Shown one piece after another: positions 14,600-27,700 of a DNA stretch of 64,000 nucleotides (position 1 is the first letter of the stretch; every line of letters starts with the position of its first letter). Below the pieces are notes generated by a model. That model saw only the letters and a program-made list of their open reading frames with translations, did no database searches and was not told the DNA's origin. The position numbers and the translations under genes were made by a program. This DNA comes from Metallyticus violacea (lineage: Eukaryota; Arthropoda; Insecta; Mantodea; Metallyticidae): the NCBI GenBank assembly GCA_030762175.1, contig CM060833.1, forward strand, positions 154,603,501 to 154,667,500. The letters run 5' to 3'.

Positions 14600-14656
14600 C
14601 CACGGATTTGGATGACCGATGGTCTAATATCAATACCCATCTTGGTCAACCTCAGC
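14600..14656 (-). CDS. Exon 1 of a small unidentified ORF, with possible start codon
   Basis: A strong exon by signals: the acceptor has a long pyrimidine-rich tract ending ctgtgtcccctggcag, and the donor is CGTGG|GTAAGTATT. It contains ACCAAGATGG at 14634-14643 with the ATG at 14638-14640, a good translation-start context, then reads MGIDIRPSVIQIRG. The frame is open back to the acceptor (LRLTK before the M), so it could also be internal to a larger protein. It joins in phase to 11543-11574. I do not recognise the product. It lies downstream of Psi on the same strand, so it could instead be a 3'UTR exon of Psi. Confidence 0.5.
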
Positions 14657-15599
14657 CTGCCAGGGGACACAGTAAACACACATTGCAAAATAAAGCAACA
14701 CCAAAAGAGGTGCGCAAGAACAATTACTTGACAAAATATTTAATAAACCAGTACTTTATAAGAATAATATATTCCTAGTAGAAACAAGGACTTTGGCATA
14801 TATGCAAAATGCACATTAAACCTACAGATATATTCACATTCAATCAACAAACATACAAGGAGCCAGTACTCTTCCATATATTCATTATCTAGCAACTAAT
14901 TGAGCAATTCTAATTTTCAGCATTTAACATATATACAATAAATTACAAAACCAGATCCACAACTGCTTGAATGGTTAATTCAACATTAAATCTATGTTCT
15001 TCCCAAGAAAAACAATGTAAATAGCTTATAAATGTATCTACTGTAAGCTCTGCATATAATTAAAGTTCTCCACTGCAGAAATAAATTCACTGCTAACATC
15101 CTAGTGCATGTTTGCATTAAATCATACTCTTAAGTGCTTATAGATATGCAGATCATTTCTTGTACATCTATGTCAACTTCAATCCCATACAAAGTCAATC
15201 AATTATCATCAATTAAGCAAGAAGAGAAACATATATCAGAGCTAATTACCTTAAGTCACATACCCTTACAGACCACCAATTCATGCTCATTTTTAATAGC
15301 TGTAATCAGCTGCTTTTAGAAAATGCTGATATACAATTTGCACTTGACGCTATGTTTTGGTATAATATGCTGAAGAAATATCTGAATGTCTATATCATGA
15401 ATTAATCCCCTGACTTAGCTTTAAGGATAGTTTTTAATAAGCAATTTACGCATTAGGTTAGTTTACGTTACAACTACATTACATTGAATTCGCTAATAAG
15501 ATGTATACATCAATTAATGCACAGCTTCTTTTTTATCATCATGCTGAGCACAATTAATGATTTGTATTCTGTAACCACTTTTCTACCATGATCACATTT

Positions 15600-16500
15600 G
15601 CCCACTTGGTTATCTGATAAATGCACCTTCTACATTCCAGCATACTATAGAAAAGAAATAGTCCCTGTATTGATCCTTTCTCTCAATTCTAAAAAGCCCA
15701 AACTTTGCTTTGTTTCTTGTTAATCTCACCCCTCTATTTGAAGCATCCTTCCTCACTTCGACTTGCATAATGCTTCCTACAGGTGTGGAGACTACATTCA
15801 AGCATGCCTCACTCCACGTGTCCAAGCCATCTGTAGCTCTCATCGCATTCTGTTGAGAAGACGATACTGTATGCTATGGTGATATTATCTGTTGTTCTTT
15901 CCACTTTGTGCTGCTTCTGCCATTACTTCTTCGCTATCAGTTCAGTATCTTGGGTTTATCCTGCTTGCTAATTATGACTGCAACCGTTTTATTTTGCCCA
16001 TTTATATCCAGCTCCTTGCAATCTATAAGTTTAAACCCCTGAAACATGCAATTTTACCTTTTTTCGTTTTCTTCAAGGTAGCCCCTATACTCTCGTTTTT
16101 CCTGTAATCTTGCTCCATAAATATATTTATTCCTTAACTTGCCAACACCATCCATTTAAATTTCATGGTGTTACATTTAACAAGTATCAGCCTCAGCTGA
16201 ACCTTCTTTTGCTGATTGTAAAGGAATCTGACAATTCCAGCCTTACAGTTGTATCTGCAATTTTTCCATAAAATGTTTTCTACCTCATGCAAAGTTCTCT
16301 TCCATTTACCTGGGTTCCAAAAATGATGTTGAATTTTCTTCTTTTTCTACCCTCTTTAACATTTCATCATGATTCACAAGATCTTGTTCCACTCTTTGCT
16401 AATAGTCTGTAACAATCTCTCTCATATCATTAGAATTTTGCTTATTTTCATACAAAGTCTCTTTTCCAACTTTTTCACTCAATTTCTTCAGATATTCCCT
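15600..16500 (-). mobile_element. LINE fragment, ORF1/endonuclease start
   Basis: The minus strand carries degraded coding with ENLRNWSEKVGKETLYENKQ near 16.45 kb and, at 15610-15843, RLTRNKAKFGLFRIERKD followed by YFFSIVCWNVEGAF, which resembles the start of an AP-type endonuclease (WNVxG). It breaks off at the left side. The identity as a LINE 5' part is inference. Confidence 0.45.
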
Positions 16501-17365
16501 TAGCATTCCAACAATCTGTTATATGTCGGGATCAAGGTTTAACTTGATTCTACCAATCACAAGTAGCACCATCAGCATTAGGACATACCAAATCATGGTC
16601 ACTCTATCATTAAAAGCATTTTTACCAGATTTTGTCTGGTGAAAATGCTTATCGCCCAATGCATGACAGAGCTTCCAAAGTGTCTGCATATAGCAGGCAG
16701 CATTTATGGTTTGTCCAGGTTCAAGAAAATCAACCAGAATGCAACCCTCGCAGAAGACGCTACCCATAACCTCCCGGCAGATCGCAATATCTTCACTTTC
16801 TTTTTCAATGGCAAATCCAAATGATGCCATTCCATATTCTGGCATTTTGTTTCAGACTCATAATGATTGAACCAGCTTTCCTTTCCTATCATAACACTCG
16901 TCAAAAATCACCACCTTCATTTTGAAATCTCTGAAGATGGTTTTGGCTGTTGGCTATTCTCGGAAGTTTGTGGTCTTTGGTCAATAAAAGTAGGACCCAA
17001 CGGGCACAAACTTCTCAATAACCTAAGTTTTATATCATTTCTTGCACTGCACTATGTCCTACTGTAAGTTTTGCAGTGATTTCATTCACAGTGATATGCC
17101 TATCTTCTCTACTGAGTTCAACTCTGTTTCCTTGTTGCATTCTGTGGAGGCAGCTCGAGGGCCACCGCTATGAGGCTCATCTTGGATATTCATTTTCCCA
17201 TCTTTGAAATGTTTCATCCATCTCCTAACGCTGCTAGCACCCATGCAGATATCTCCATAGGCACATTGAAGTCTGAGGCGAATTTCAGCAACAGAAATTT
17301 CCCTTTTTAAACAAGGAATTCAATGAAATATGCTATCAAATCGAAACATTGATGTCTGCCATTTT
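16490..17365 (-). mobile_element. mariner transposase pseudogene
   Basis: Minus-strand remnant. Near 17.3-17.15 kb: RLQCAYGDICMGASSVRRWM and FKDGKMNIQDEPHSGGPRA (HTH region of a mariner). Near 16.9-16.6 kb: NHYESETKCQNMEWHHLDLP, ILVDFLEPGQTINAACYMQT and LWKLCHALGDK (catalytic-domain blocks). Frameshifts and stops throughout; no clear terminal repeats seen. It belongs to a different mariner lineage from the 53.5 kb copy. Confidence 0.82.
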
Positions 17366-18544
17366 GGAAATACTGCCTGTGGTTAGATGATAGAAGCTAA
17401 ACGATCCTGCAGTCTGTTCTGTTATATTATTGGAATATGAATTTTAACAATGCATTGCTCATGACTTTCAGCATGACCCTCTTATAAACTGGGTCAAGTC
17501 AACTCTACAACCATCATGCAGAGTTTCAATCTGTTGTAAACTCTATCTATAAGGAATGCATTACAGCAAAATTTGGCAAGTTTTTACAAACCAGGCAATA
17601 TATAGTCTCAGCATTTGCACAGCTTTAAACTTGCATGTTCCAATTCCTCACCATTAAACCTGTTTTATCACATTCTTTACATAGTGTGTATGAAGCAGTA
17701 AGAGTTGAATTTATAGCAAATGTGCTCATTTATGAACTTAGGAAGATGGTAATTAATGTTCCAAGTTGAATACAACATTACAAAAAAATTACAGTATTGC
17801 CAATACTTAAGTTTATCATTTTAATTAGGTGGGGAAAACATGGGTTTCTTGTGCTGTTTTTCTGTTCGAAAAGGTTATAAAGCTTAAGAAGTTTCTATCT
17901 TTGAATATGCAGAATCTGAAGTGCAGTACTAGCCAAAGACTTACTAAGGAACCAAAATTTAGAGACTAAAATATATGCAGTGCATGCATTCAAGTTCATC
18001 CCAGAGGCCATGGCGCAACTAGAAGGTTTATGCAGTGAGATGGTATAAACAATTCACAGAATGTTACAGGGATTTGCAAGATAAATTTAAACAAAGCTTA
18101 TCAAAAAATTCAAACCTTAAAAAACTAGTAAAGTGTAATGATTCGAGTCTAGAGTCCGAACCAAGTATTCACCATTATTTTCCAATGATGTAGAACAATC
18201 ATTCCCCATATACAAAGACATCTACATTCAAAGAGAATCTAATCTTCAAATGTTGAATTTAATTAAGCAAGCAATCTTTCTTAATGCAGTAAACTTAGAG
18301 TAGCAGTGATTATGCTTTTCATTTTTTATTCCCAATATGTTCGTTTATAAGGTTCTTTTTTCCAGCAAAACATTTCCCCATTTTTTGTTCTTTTTAAATT
18401 AACATTCTACCCTTTAAATTTGCATTATGGTTATAACAATAGCCCTATTATTAGGATTAAGGCCAATGCTATCCACATAATATCTATTTACTATGTCCTG
18501 GCACAGATGGCTGGTTGCTTACATATGAGGTTACCTGGATTGAA

Positions 18545-18664
18545 TCATTACAATGCAACACTGTCAGTCTATACTAACCATCTGCACATTGCAAGTAAGC
18601 AATAAATGCTCTTGTCAGTCCATACTAACCATCTGCACATTGCAAGCAAGCAATAAATGCTCTT
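18545..18664 (+). repeat. About 50-bp tandem duplication
   Basis: Two copies of gtcagtctatactaaccatc then gcacattgcaag, differing at two positions. Confidence 0.75.
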
Positions 18665-19976
18665 CAAGGTTTAATTAAAGACTTTCAGCTTAGTTATACT
18701 CTTAGATTAAAGCATTTAAAGATTATTTAAAAATATGCTTATAAATATCGCATTGCTTACAATGGGATCAATCTTTCCCTTTGTCATCAGTCACTTCATC
18801 CATAACTTAGCACATGATACCTACACCCACTTCGAAATATGGAATTAAATAGTGCCATGGCCACACAAATGTTGGCAGAAGTTCCCCAATTATGTCAGCT
18901 TTGGATCAGTGAGATTTGCAATGACTTGAGCATGAGAATGAAGAAATGAAAGAAATTTGGAATTGTTGGGTTAGGAAGTATGGCATTCCTTTGAATTGAT
19001 TCCTTTAAAACTCTTTATATAATTTTAATAATGTAATACTATTAAATAAGTGAAATTATTTATATATTCCCAACATTCTTGGCACATTTAACATGGCCAT
19101 ATATACCTAAAATTATCTATTAGTTATTAACAATGAAAGCATATCAATTTCCTTACAAGAATAATAACGAAACATTCATTACACTATGATGAGGTCAAAA
19201 CAAGACATAACAATGCTGCATTTTTCCAAAAGACATAATTCCAAGATTATGGCTAATAATCTGGAAAGATACCTCCAAAATTAGCTCAGTAGCCAGTCAG
19301 AAATGTTCAACAATGACAGCTGGGTGATTAGGTAATATGGCAATAGATTTATTCCATTTGGAGTGTTATAATGAATGTTACACAGTGATCAAACAGTGGA
19401 TTTAATAAATATAATTATAAATTCCTCTAAAAATGCCCAGTTATAATAGTGACAAATTACCAGCATTCTTAGCTGGCAATTACACTATGCACTGCTTTAT
19501 TTTGAAATCATATTCCTGGGGTTACAGGCAGCTACAAAATGTATCTCAGTACATCTTATGCTCTGGTCCCATAATAATTACAATTCAACCTGAAAGTTTC
19601 CTCAAATTCTCATTGTGAAGCTTGCAAGCTTCCTTTTAGTTCCAATTTTCAATTGGGCATTTAATGAACATTTTAACTTTATGCTTTTTATTCACATTAT
19701 CATAATCTGGGGGAAAAAAGTTTAATACACCATGTAGACTTGGGTCCACAAGTTTGTTATTGTCTTTGTAATCTTAAAAGAAGTTAGGAACAGTGAAGTT
19801 GTTACATATACACCTAATACTGACTTAGTTGTATTTGTTATTGTCTGTTTTAAGCTAAAATTCATTCCTGATGTAAGTACAGCACAACACAAGAGAATTT
19901 TAAGCTGAGCTATGCCACCTTTATGAGACTGCCATAGAAGTCAGAACACCCTTCCACACTGAGGAGATATCCATAC

Positions 19977-19994
19977 CTGGTTGTTGACCGCTGC
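19977..19994 (-). other. Candidate 18-nt alternative micro-exon
   Basis: On the minus strand an acceptor-like tccttgttagcag precedes GCAGCGGTCAACAACCAG and a donor-like GTATGG. If exon g (phase 1) spliced here instead of to exon h it would read GSGQQP in frame, and joining on to 14656 would give an immediate TGA. This is inference from splice signals and phase only; a chance match is quite possible. Confidence 0.2.
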
Positions 19995-20988
19995 CTGCTA
20001 ACAAGGATATGAGAAGGAAACTTAATGGTAAACAGCATTTTATATTTCACGGAAATCTTTCTGGTTTATACAGGGGATGCAGGAAACTCAAGAGCTAGCA
20101 ATAATCTTTAGTGGAAAAAGATGTTAGATTGTGCCTAAGGTGCAACACAGTAAATTACTGCCTTTATATCCAATTATATGTATATTTAGTATCTTCTACC
20201 TAAACAGAATATCTTTCCACCACCAAGTCTATCTAGTAGCAAATATATATTCCATTACTTTAACAGCTTTTTCATCCTCATTTCTCTCTTATTTCTCCAT
20301 TGGCTACTCCGCTTCCAAACACTTCAAAAGTATGTACAATAAACCATAATTTCAATAAATAAAATGGAACATAAAGTAGTTGTATGACCCAAGTAGGGAA
20401 TATTAAACAACTTCTACAGTCCTGCCACTTATATATAGCATACACTTTTCCTTCCAAAAAAATCACATTCGTACACATTCAACTTAAAAAATTAGCACCC
20501 CATAACCCATTGACCTACTTGCAAATGAATTCAGACACACACACAAAATTATTCACCATGTTAAACATTTGCTTAACTGCATTTACATCATTTGCATCTC
20601 CATAAAAACTAACATTTCACATTAACCTTTCCATATTTCATTATTGCTTCTGAAAATGTCAATGATCAAGCTCTTGACAGTTCAAAATACTCAAAGTGCA
20701 AATTTTTAAAAAGACTGAACTCGATAAGACTCTGAAGTTTTACAGGTCCTCAAAACTATTTCAAAACAGCAAAAGGTAAGAAAGGTATTACCTCATACAT
20801 CTAAAAAATATCATTTGTTTCCAGAAATATGCAGCCATTTAACTGGCTCTCAATGATGACACAGTTATTCAATTTCAACTAGAATGACTGTGCATTTAGG
20901 TAATTAATCGATGGTTAACTTGCCATAAGTGATATGGAAATGATCACAATAACAGTACAAGTTTTTTCATTTAAATAAGGAATTTTAT

Positions 20989-21257
20989 AAATATTTTACT
21001 TATGAAGCTGTTGACAATGGAGTGGTAATATATCCTAAACTTAGGTATTCATCTTTTAAACTAAACCATTTACTTACATAAAATAAGACGCGTTTCGGGA
21101 GAATCACTCCCATCTTCAATTGCTCACTGAACCTCCGTTATAGGTTTCAAGTAACTGCGGCTCAACTAGCAAATGAATGGGAGAGATTCTCCGGAAACAC
21201 AACTTATTTTGTGTAAGTAAATGCAGTTTAGTTTAAAAATGAATACCTAAGTTTAGG
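20989..21257. mobile_element. Hammerhead-bearing short element, inverted dimer (269 bp)
   Basis: Flanked by a perfect 14-bp duplication ataaggaattttat (20975-20988 and 21258-21271). Arms at about 21030-21135 and 21150-21257 are inverted copies (cctaaacttaggtattcat / atgaatacctaagtttagg). The left tail gaagctgttgacaatggagt is shared with the 31.5 and 37.7 kb elements. The minus-strand ribozyme core is nearly intact; the plus-strand one is a relic. Confidence 0.85.
21087..21119 (-). ncRNA. Hammerhead ribozyme motif (one core change)
   Basis: Minus strand: UUGAAGA (C3 changed to U), extra U, stem II GGGAG/CUCCC, GAA, stem III ACGCGU, then C at the cleavage position. Every other core base is kept. 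The C3U change would be expected to impair cleavage. Confidence 0.75.
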
Positions 21258-21619
21258 ATAAGGAATTTTATGCCAAAACTTATTCTGGATAGTGTTTTTG
21301 ATTTTCTAACTAGATTCAACTTTAGCCTGAACATTTTTCTTGTCAATTGCCTGTAAATCATTTTTACATTAGTTCTCATGGTTTGCTCAAAATGTTTTGC
21401 AGCCTGCTTTTCATAAACTAAAGACATTTTATCTAGCTGTAATTGACCATTTTTTATCATACCCAAAACTGTACAATGCTCCAATGCACTATGCAAAAAG
21501 ATGCAATTTGTGCACTTGAATGCCACACCCTATCACTGGCTCCATCACCTCTGGAATAACCTAGTTACCTATTTACTTACTATCCTAAAGCTAGGAACCT
21601 GTGTTTAGTTTGTACTTAC

Positions 21620-21662
21620 GACTACTATCCTTTCTCTTTTCCTGCTATTCTTATGGAATATT
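21620..21662 (-). other. 3'UTR portion of exon h with a splice donor
   Basis: The 43 nt after the TGA end at a strong donor sequence (TAGTC|GTAAGTAC). An intron this close to the stop (under about 50-55 nt) is not expected to trigger nonsense-mediated decay. The acceptor it uses is unknown; the strong acceptor at 14656/14657 and the weaker one at 19994/19995 are candidates. Alternatively polyadenylation occurs inside the intron. Confidence 0.55.
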
Positions 21663-21769
21663 TCACTGGTTATCTGGACCACCAGGTTGTCCACCATGGC
21701 CACCGTAACCACCATAACCACCATAGTTATATGGCTGTTGCTGACCAGGTTGTTGTGGAGGTTGTGGGC
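21663..21769 (-). CDS. Psi: Psi exon h: GGY-rich C-terminus and stop codon
   Basis: The acceptor is tattcttatttcag. It encodes PQPPQQPGQQQPYN, then YGGYGGYGGHGGQPGGPDNQ and TGA. Phase 1 entry matches the previous exon. The tail ends the protein with GGY repeats like other RNA-binding low-complexity tails. The exon continues as untranslated sequence to 21620, where GTAAGTAC follows, so the 3'UTR seems to contain an intron. Confidence 0.93.
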
Positions 21770-24700
21770 CTGAAATAAGAATATTCTGATTTATAGCAAA
21801 TACTTTATTAAATGACTTGTACATACGTGTGCATCTTTAATCTTTTCATTGCAATGGATGGAACCATTCCATCAATTCATGTGGTCTACTGAACATTATG
21901 GATAGAACAGTTTCAAACTTGGATTATATGCAATGATTTTTGATTACATGTTCTATTGCTTTAGTACAATATATTGCTCATTATACAGTATAAGTGATAT
22001 ATGTACCATGCCATTAATAAATTGCAACTCCAGAACAATACAATATCTAATTTATGACTTATGCATCGTGCCATTAATAAATTGCAACCCCAGAACAATA
22101 TAATATATAATTTAAAACTTAAATGTAAATTGGAACTTGCACAGTGAAGCCAACCATATTAATTGATATCACTGTATGATTCAGTTGAACTACACACACA
22201 CACTCTTAAGTACTTACTTCAAAAGTAAGTGAAGCTTTAAGAGTGTGTAGTTCAACTGAATCATACAATGATATCAATTAATAATGTATAATGTTTGACT
22301 TAAACAAAGTACTTTATCCACATGCTCATAAAAAGCAGCTGTATTACTGAAATGCTGCATAAACAAAAAAAAATGTATGTTAGCAGTAAGTAATATGTTT
22401 CGAAAATTTAAAGAATTCAGATGTGTTTCCACCACGGATCTACAAGTGGTTTGACTGACATGATTGGCCAAGGTCACTAGGCATAGACTATGAAAAGTCT
22501 GTAGTATAAATTCTACCAGTACTGCTCTGATTTTATGGAAACAGTAATTTGTTTTTTTGTCACATATCACATGATTGCAATAGATATAACTGCTAGCTTA
22601 CATTTAGATCACAATCTGAAACTAATGATGAAATGCTGGCAAGTGAATGTTCATTCTCAAACTCTGCTGTGCATCATGAGACAGTTATATAACCAAGTCT
22701 GCCTGCTGTGATGAGTACAGAACTAAAATTCCAAAAAAATTTGTTTTTTCACATCATTTCTGCATTAAGTCTAATAAAAATATTAATGAACAAATTTCAG
22801 TCAGAGAGAAAAGTGGAATGACAAAATATAGAATGGAACACTGAGTAACAACCCTAATAACAAAAGAGAAAGACAATAAAAATTGCTGCTTTCAGTGTCT
22901 CCCAAGTTCACATCTATCAGTAATGGTCACATTCCGTTATTTTATGTATACAGACCAGTTGTTTGGCAATAGTCTCTGCTTATTTCTTACTGAAGACTAA
23001 AAAGATAACACTTGTCTTGGTATAAACCCAAAGCAATTTGGATATTGTATCATGCACAAGTTTTGTGGTCTGATTAAGTGCCCAATGACTGTTTCTTTGC
23101 TATGCTTTCCAATTATCTTTCTTCAATTTCATTAGCGTACACTTGCTAAATAATTCTCTTAGAGTATAGTTCAATTAAATAGCATTTTTGCAATCTCATC
23201 CTGATGGTGAAGGAAACAGTTTTCGAAAAATGTCTAAGAGGAACAAAATTAGCGAAAGACCTGTAGTCTAGTGGTGGAACTGTGACTACCAATCCGGAGG
23301 TCCTGGGTTCAAATCTCGCTCTGGTCAAGCTGTCTGGGTAAGGCTTTTTTCCACAGATTTCCTTACCCTGCAAATGTGATTGCCAGATAGCTTTAAGGCA
23401 CCAAGGACTCTGAATTTATTTGCACCATTATTTCATTCATCCCTATAGATTTACACCTATAGTAATCAGCCCACAACCTACACACATCGTGAGAAGGCCA
23501 ATGCAAAGCTACTTGAATGAATGAATGAAAAAAATAATTAAAATGCTAAGAACAAATACAAACTATCAGGGGCCTCCACCTATATGGGTTCATTTTGGGT
23601 ATGGCTCTTACAATTACAAAAAATATAAAAAAATATAAATACAATGATTGGTTTTGTACTATCACCTTTATCTAAGTTTTAATATAATTAAACAAATACA
23701 ATATTTCCACCCTGACTGCATCAGTCTCCAGTTCATCAGCAGCAACCTACTGGAATTACAGGGGACAACGCTCCTACCCAATCCAAGGTCCTAAATAAGT
23801 TTTCCATTACTCTACCAATACCATTAATTTATTAGCTAGCTACAGTCTCTATAAACTACTAATGTCCGTATTTCTCAAATGCATATTAAATGCATTCATT
23901 CACTTTCCAGTCCCAAGCTTAATAATCGAATGTAATATAAATTTAACCAACTCCCAACCATAATCACCCTTACCTAAATCCTAATATAATTAAACAAATA
24001 TAATCATTAAAAATATTTGATTTATTATTATTATAATTATTTATTTCCTTTCTTAGTACCCAATTGCATTTATTTTTAACATACTCAGGAACGCTACATT
24101 CCAGCTGTCTTTACTAAATATTTCCATTAAGGCCATTTTTCAATCTAATTTAAACCATTTCCTGTTAATAAACTCTTTCCTCCAGTCCCAGCCCTTTGCA
24201 CTCGACACTACATGCTCCCTATCCTCCTTCCCCCCCATACTGAACACCGATTCTGATTATTTTTTTCATCTCCACACACCTGCTCTTAACCATACAATTC
24301 TCTTTGTTCTTTTTTTTTTTTTATCAATATACTTCTCTCTTTCCCATTTATATTGGTATATAAAACATAAAAAACCTTAACCTGTTATCTCACTAAACAG
24401 TTTTTGTATTTCTATACCTTCCAATCTCTTTCTCACAACTTTCCAATAACCCTTTACATTGTTCTCCCTGCTCCATCAAGTGTCCCCCATTCCATTGTTC
24501 TCCAAAATTATCCTAAGACTATTACTCCACCTAACTGCTCCTTAAGACTCTTTTCTTGAAATTCTAAGAATTTCCTCAACAAATTTCTTTCATCTAAGTT
24601 TAGCACTCAACCAATATTTCACAGTTCATTCTATAATCACACCTTTCCTTGTCACTCTTCCCATTTCAATTTGTGTAATTTCTTTCGTTGTTATACTTGG

Positions 24701-27700
24701 TATACTAAAATTTCTCTACAAAACATCCTACGCACAACATCCACAATTTCCCATCCTCTTTCCAGTCCCCATATTTCAACATCACACAACATTTTTGCCT
24801 CATCCACCATACCATGCATTTTTTTTCTAGTCACTTAACATTTATATCTGATATTTTATATTTGCAACCTCTAACTGCTGGCACTGTTCCTTTCCCTTTT
24901 GCCCAAGGTAATTTCTTCTGCTTTTTGTAATTGCACCTCCATCTACTTTAACTCCTAGATAAATGCAATCCCTAACTACCTTATATTCTTTAATCTACTT
25001 TCCTCCTCTTCTCATATTTACTCAATTTCGCTCCTTTCTTGAATAGTACTATTTGAGTCTTCTCCTGATTTACCTTAAGCTCCAATCATTACAGTATTTG
25101 TCCAATTGCTGCAAGGATTGCTTTAAGTAAGTTGTTGAGATGGATCCAACAATAAGTCATTTGCAAATAATAATCCTGGGATTATGATATGTATAATTGG
25201 CAATGAATTGTTACTTTCTTAACTCTGTTAAAATGTCATCAATAAACAAATTAAATAGCACTGGGCTTAACTTACACCCTTGCCTTAACACCTGCTCTTG
25301 AATTATTTCTCTTGTTACCATTCCTTCCCTTGCTTTCATACAGGAGGTATTCTTTGCAAGAGGTTAAGTACATAAGTTTCTGGCCTCGTCAATAAGGATT
25401 ATTGATATAAGGATGGTCAACTAGCTTTCTTAGATGTTCTGGTCACTAAAAAACCAGACAGGAAACTTGGACATAGAGTAATATCACAAATCCACCATAT
25501 TGACCGATAACTAAACAAAAATTCTAACCACCACTCAAAGCAGAAACGTGCAATGATTAAGACTCTCGCACTGCCTGCATTTGTGAGTCAGTTCTTTACC
25601 ACAGGAACTCTGACATCTTGAACATGATTTAGTTTGAATGGTTATATGGCCCAAGAAGTCCGCAGAGCAATGTCCACCTACACACCACTCTGGCAACCTT
25701 AAACAGGATTTGCCCAAGAAAAATGGCATTGTATAAAATATAGTGAACTTTTGTAACAGTGGTGTAAATTATTAACATTTAAGAGAAATTGAGTCGAAAT
25801 AGTAGCATACACACATACTAAATAGTAACATACACACCACTAAAATCAATTTTAGTGGTGTGTATGTTACTATTTCGACTCAATTTCTCTTAAATGTTAA
25901 TAATTTACACCACTGTTACAAAAGTTCACTATATTTTATACAATTATTAGGTATATAAATCTGTGAACAAATCAATTTTAGTGGTGTGTATGTTACTATT
26001 TCGACTCAATTTCTCTTAAATGTTAACAATGGCATTGTTTTCCTGCCAATCTTTAAAAATGTCATGTACAGAATTGGATGTTTACTCAAACTCATAATTT
26101 TTAAGCCAACTAGACAGATCAATACTTTGTTAGCCAAAGATCTCTGGGAACTACTTTTTTCCGGCCGGCATCTATCAGATTACTTGTTCCTGTGGGGCAG
26201 TATATATAAGCACCACTCAACAAAGTGATAACACCTAGCTCTCAGGAGATGCGGCTGCCTGGGTCAGTTGGACAATCTGGGGTGGCAAAATATGCAATGT
26301 AGGTAGATGGTGAACACATAAGTATAATGAGACAACTGTTCTTTCTTCAATACCGTACTACTATCCAAGACTACAACACGAAGAAACAGAAATCTACAAA
26401 CACCCTAATAACACAAAGGAAGAGATTCTTAAACCTAATAAGCCCTGGCATTCGATATTTGAACATATAAAAAAACTATGCTTAGTTATATTTTACTATA
26501 AATAAAAGTTAATTGTAATTAATTACAAAATTTGTGGGAAAGCAAATGCAATAGGAGCTCTGAATCAACATTTCACATTTTGTGAAACATTACAGACCAA
26601 ACATTAAAAAGACTTAACTTTTGTAAATGCTCATGCCTTTAATTAAAATGCATATTTTTAGTGTTGTGGATAATGGGCTGCAAATGAAATCACATAAAAA
26701 AAATCATTTGTGAAGAATCCACCATTAATGTATGCCTGGTAGAAACCAGAAAACTCTGTGAATTAGTTTCTGGCAAGCACCTGGCAGACAGGTAACAACA
26801 AAAATAAGAAATTGTCACCAATCCTTAATTCTAATATACCCCATATAATTCAAAATTTCAAATGGCATGCAACGATTAGGAGCTGAGAGGCTAATGCAGC
26901 CTTCATTACTTTGAACCTGCAAAGAGTCAGCATTATGAGTTAGCTCAATATTATGCCAAAACTTCATATAATCAATTTGATCCATTAATGCTAACAGTCC
27001 ATTAATTAAACATTGCAGACTATTTTTTATTCACATCACATGAATTTTGTATGTTCAATTTTAAAAATATAAGTCTCAGCAACAATGTGAACTAATTACG
27101 TAAAAAAATTATAATTTTTCAAAAAGTTGAACAAAGTAAGAAGTCATTAAATTACCTCGATAAGGTACAAATAACTGAAAATGTTAATTTTCCTTATTAC
27201 ATTGCTTATATAGTATAATAGTAACACATTGCATCAAACAAAAAAAGAATCATAGCTATATGAATTTTTAATAATATGGGCTGAATGAGCAGCAAACTAT
27301 TTTGGTCAGCAACAGTGTTCTTATGTGCTTTGCAACAGTAAGGAAATATTTTAATTAGTATTTGCTTTCCACAGCATTTCTTGTTACAAACAGAAGTGAA
27401 TTGGAGTTCAATACAATGTATATTTTTAAGACTAATAATTTGCTTTTATATTTAATACAGTATTTATTTGGAATAGGTAATAATTATTTTATTGAAAATG
27501 AAATGTTTTATGAATTCTGTGAAAACAAGAAATGAGATAATGATGAATGTATGAATCAACACAGTGAAACGATCTTAAAATTTTGGATAGATTAAAAGTA
27601 AAACTATTAAAATCATGTCAACACATTAAAACACTCTTGACATTTCACTTTTTTTAAAAAAAAAAAAACTAGGAACATATCATGGGAACAAACAGAATGA

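Larger units (their letters stand above)
17366..20974. other. No recognised gene
   Basis: Between the mariner remnant and the 20.99 kb ribozyme element. Apart from the tandem duplication at 18.5 kb and the weak micro-exon candidate at 19977, nothing stands out. Confidence 0.4.
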
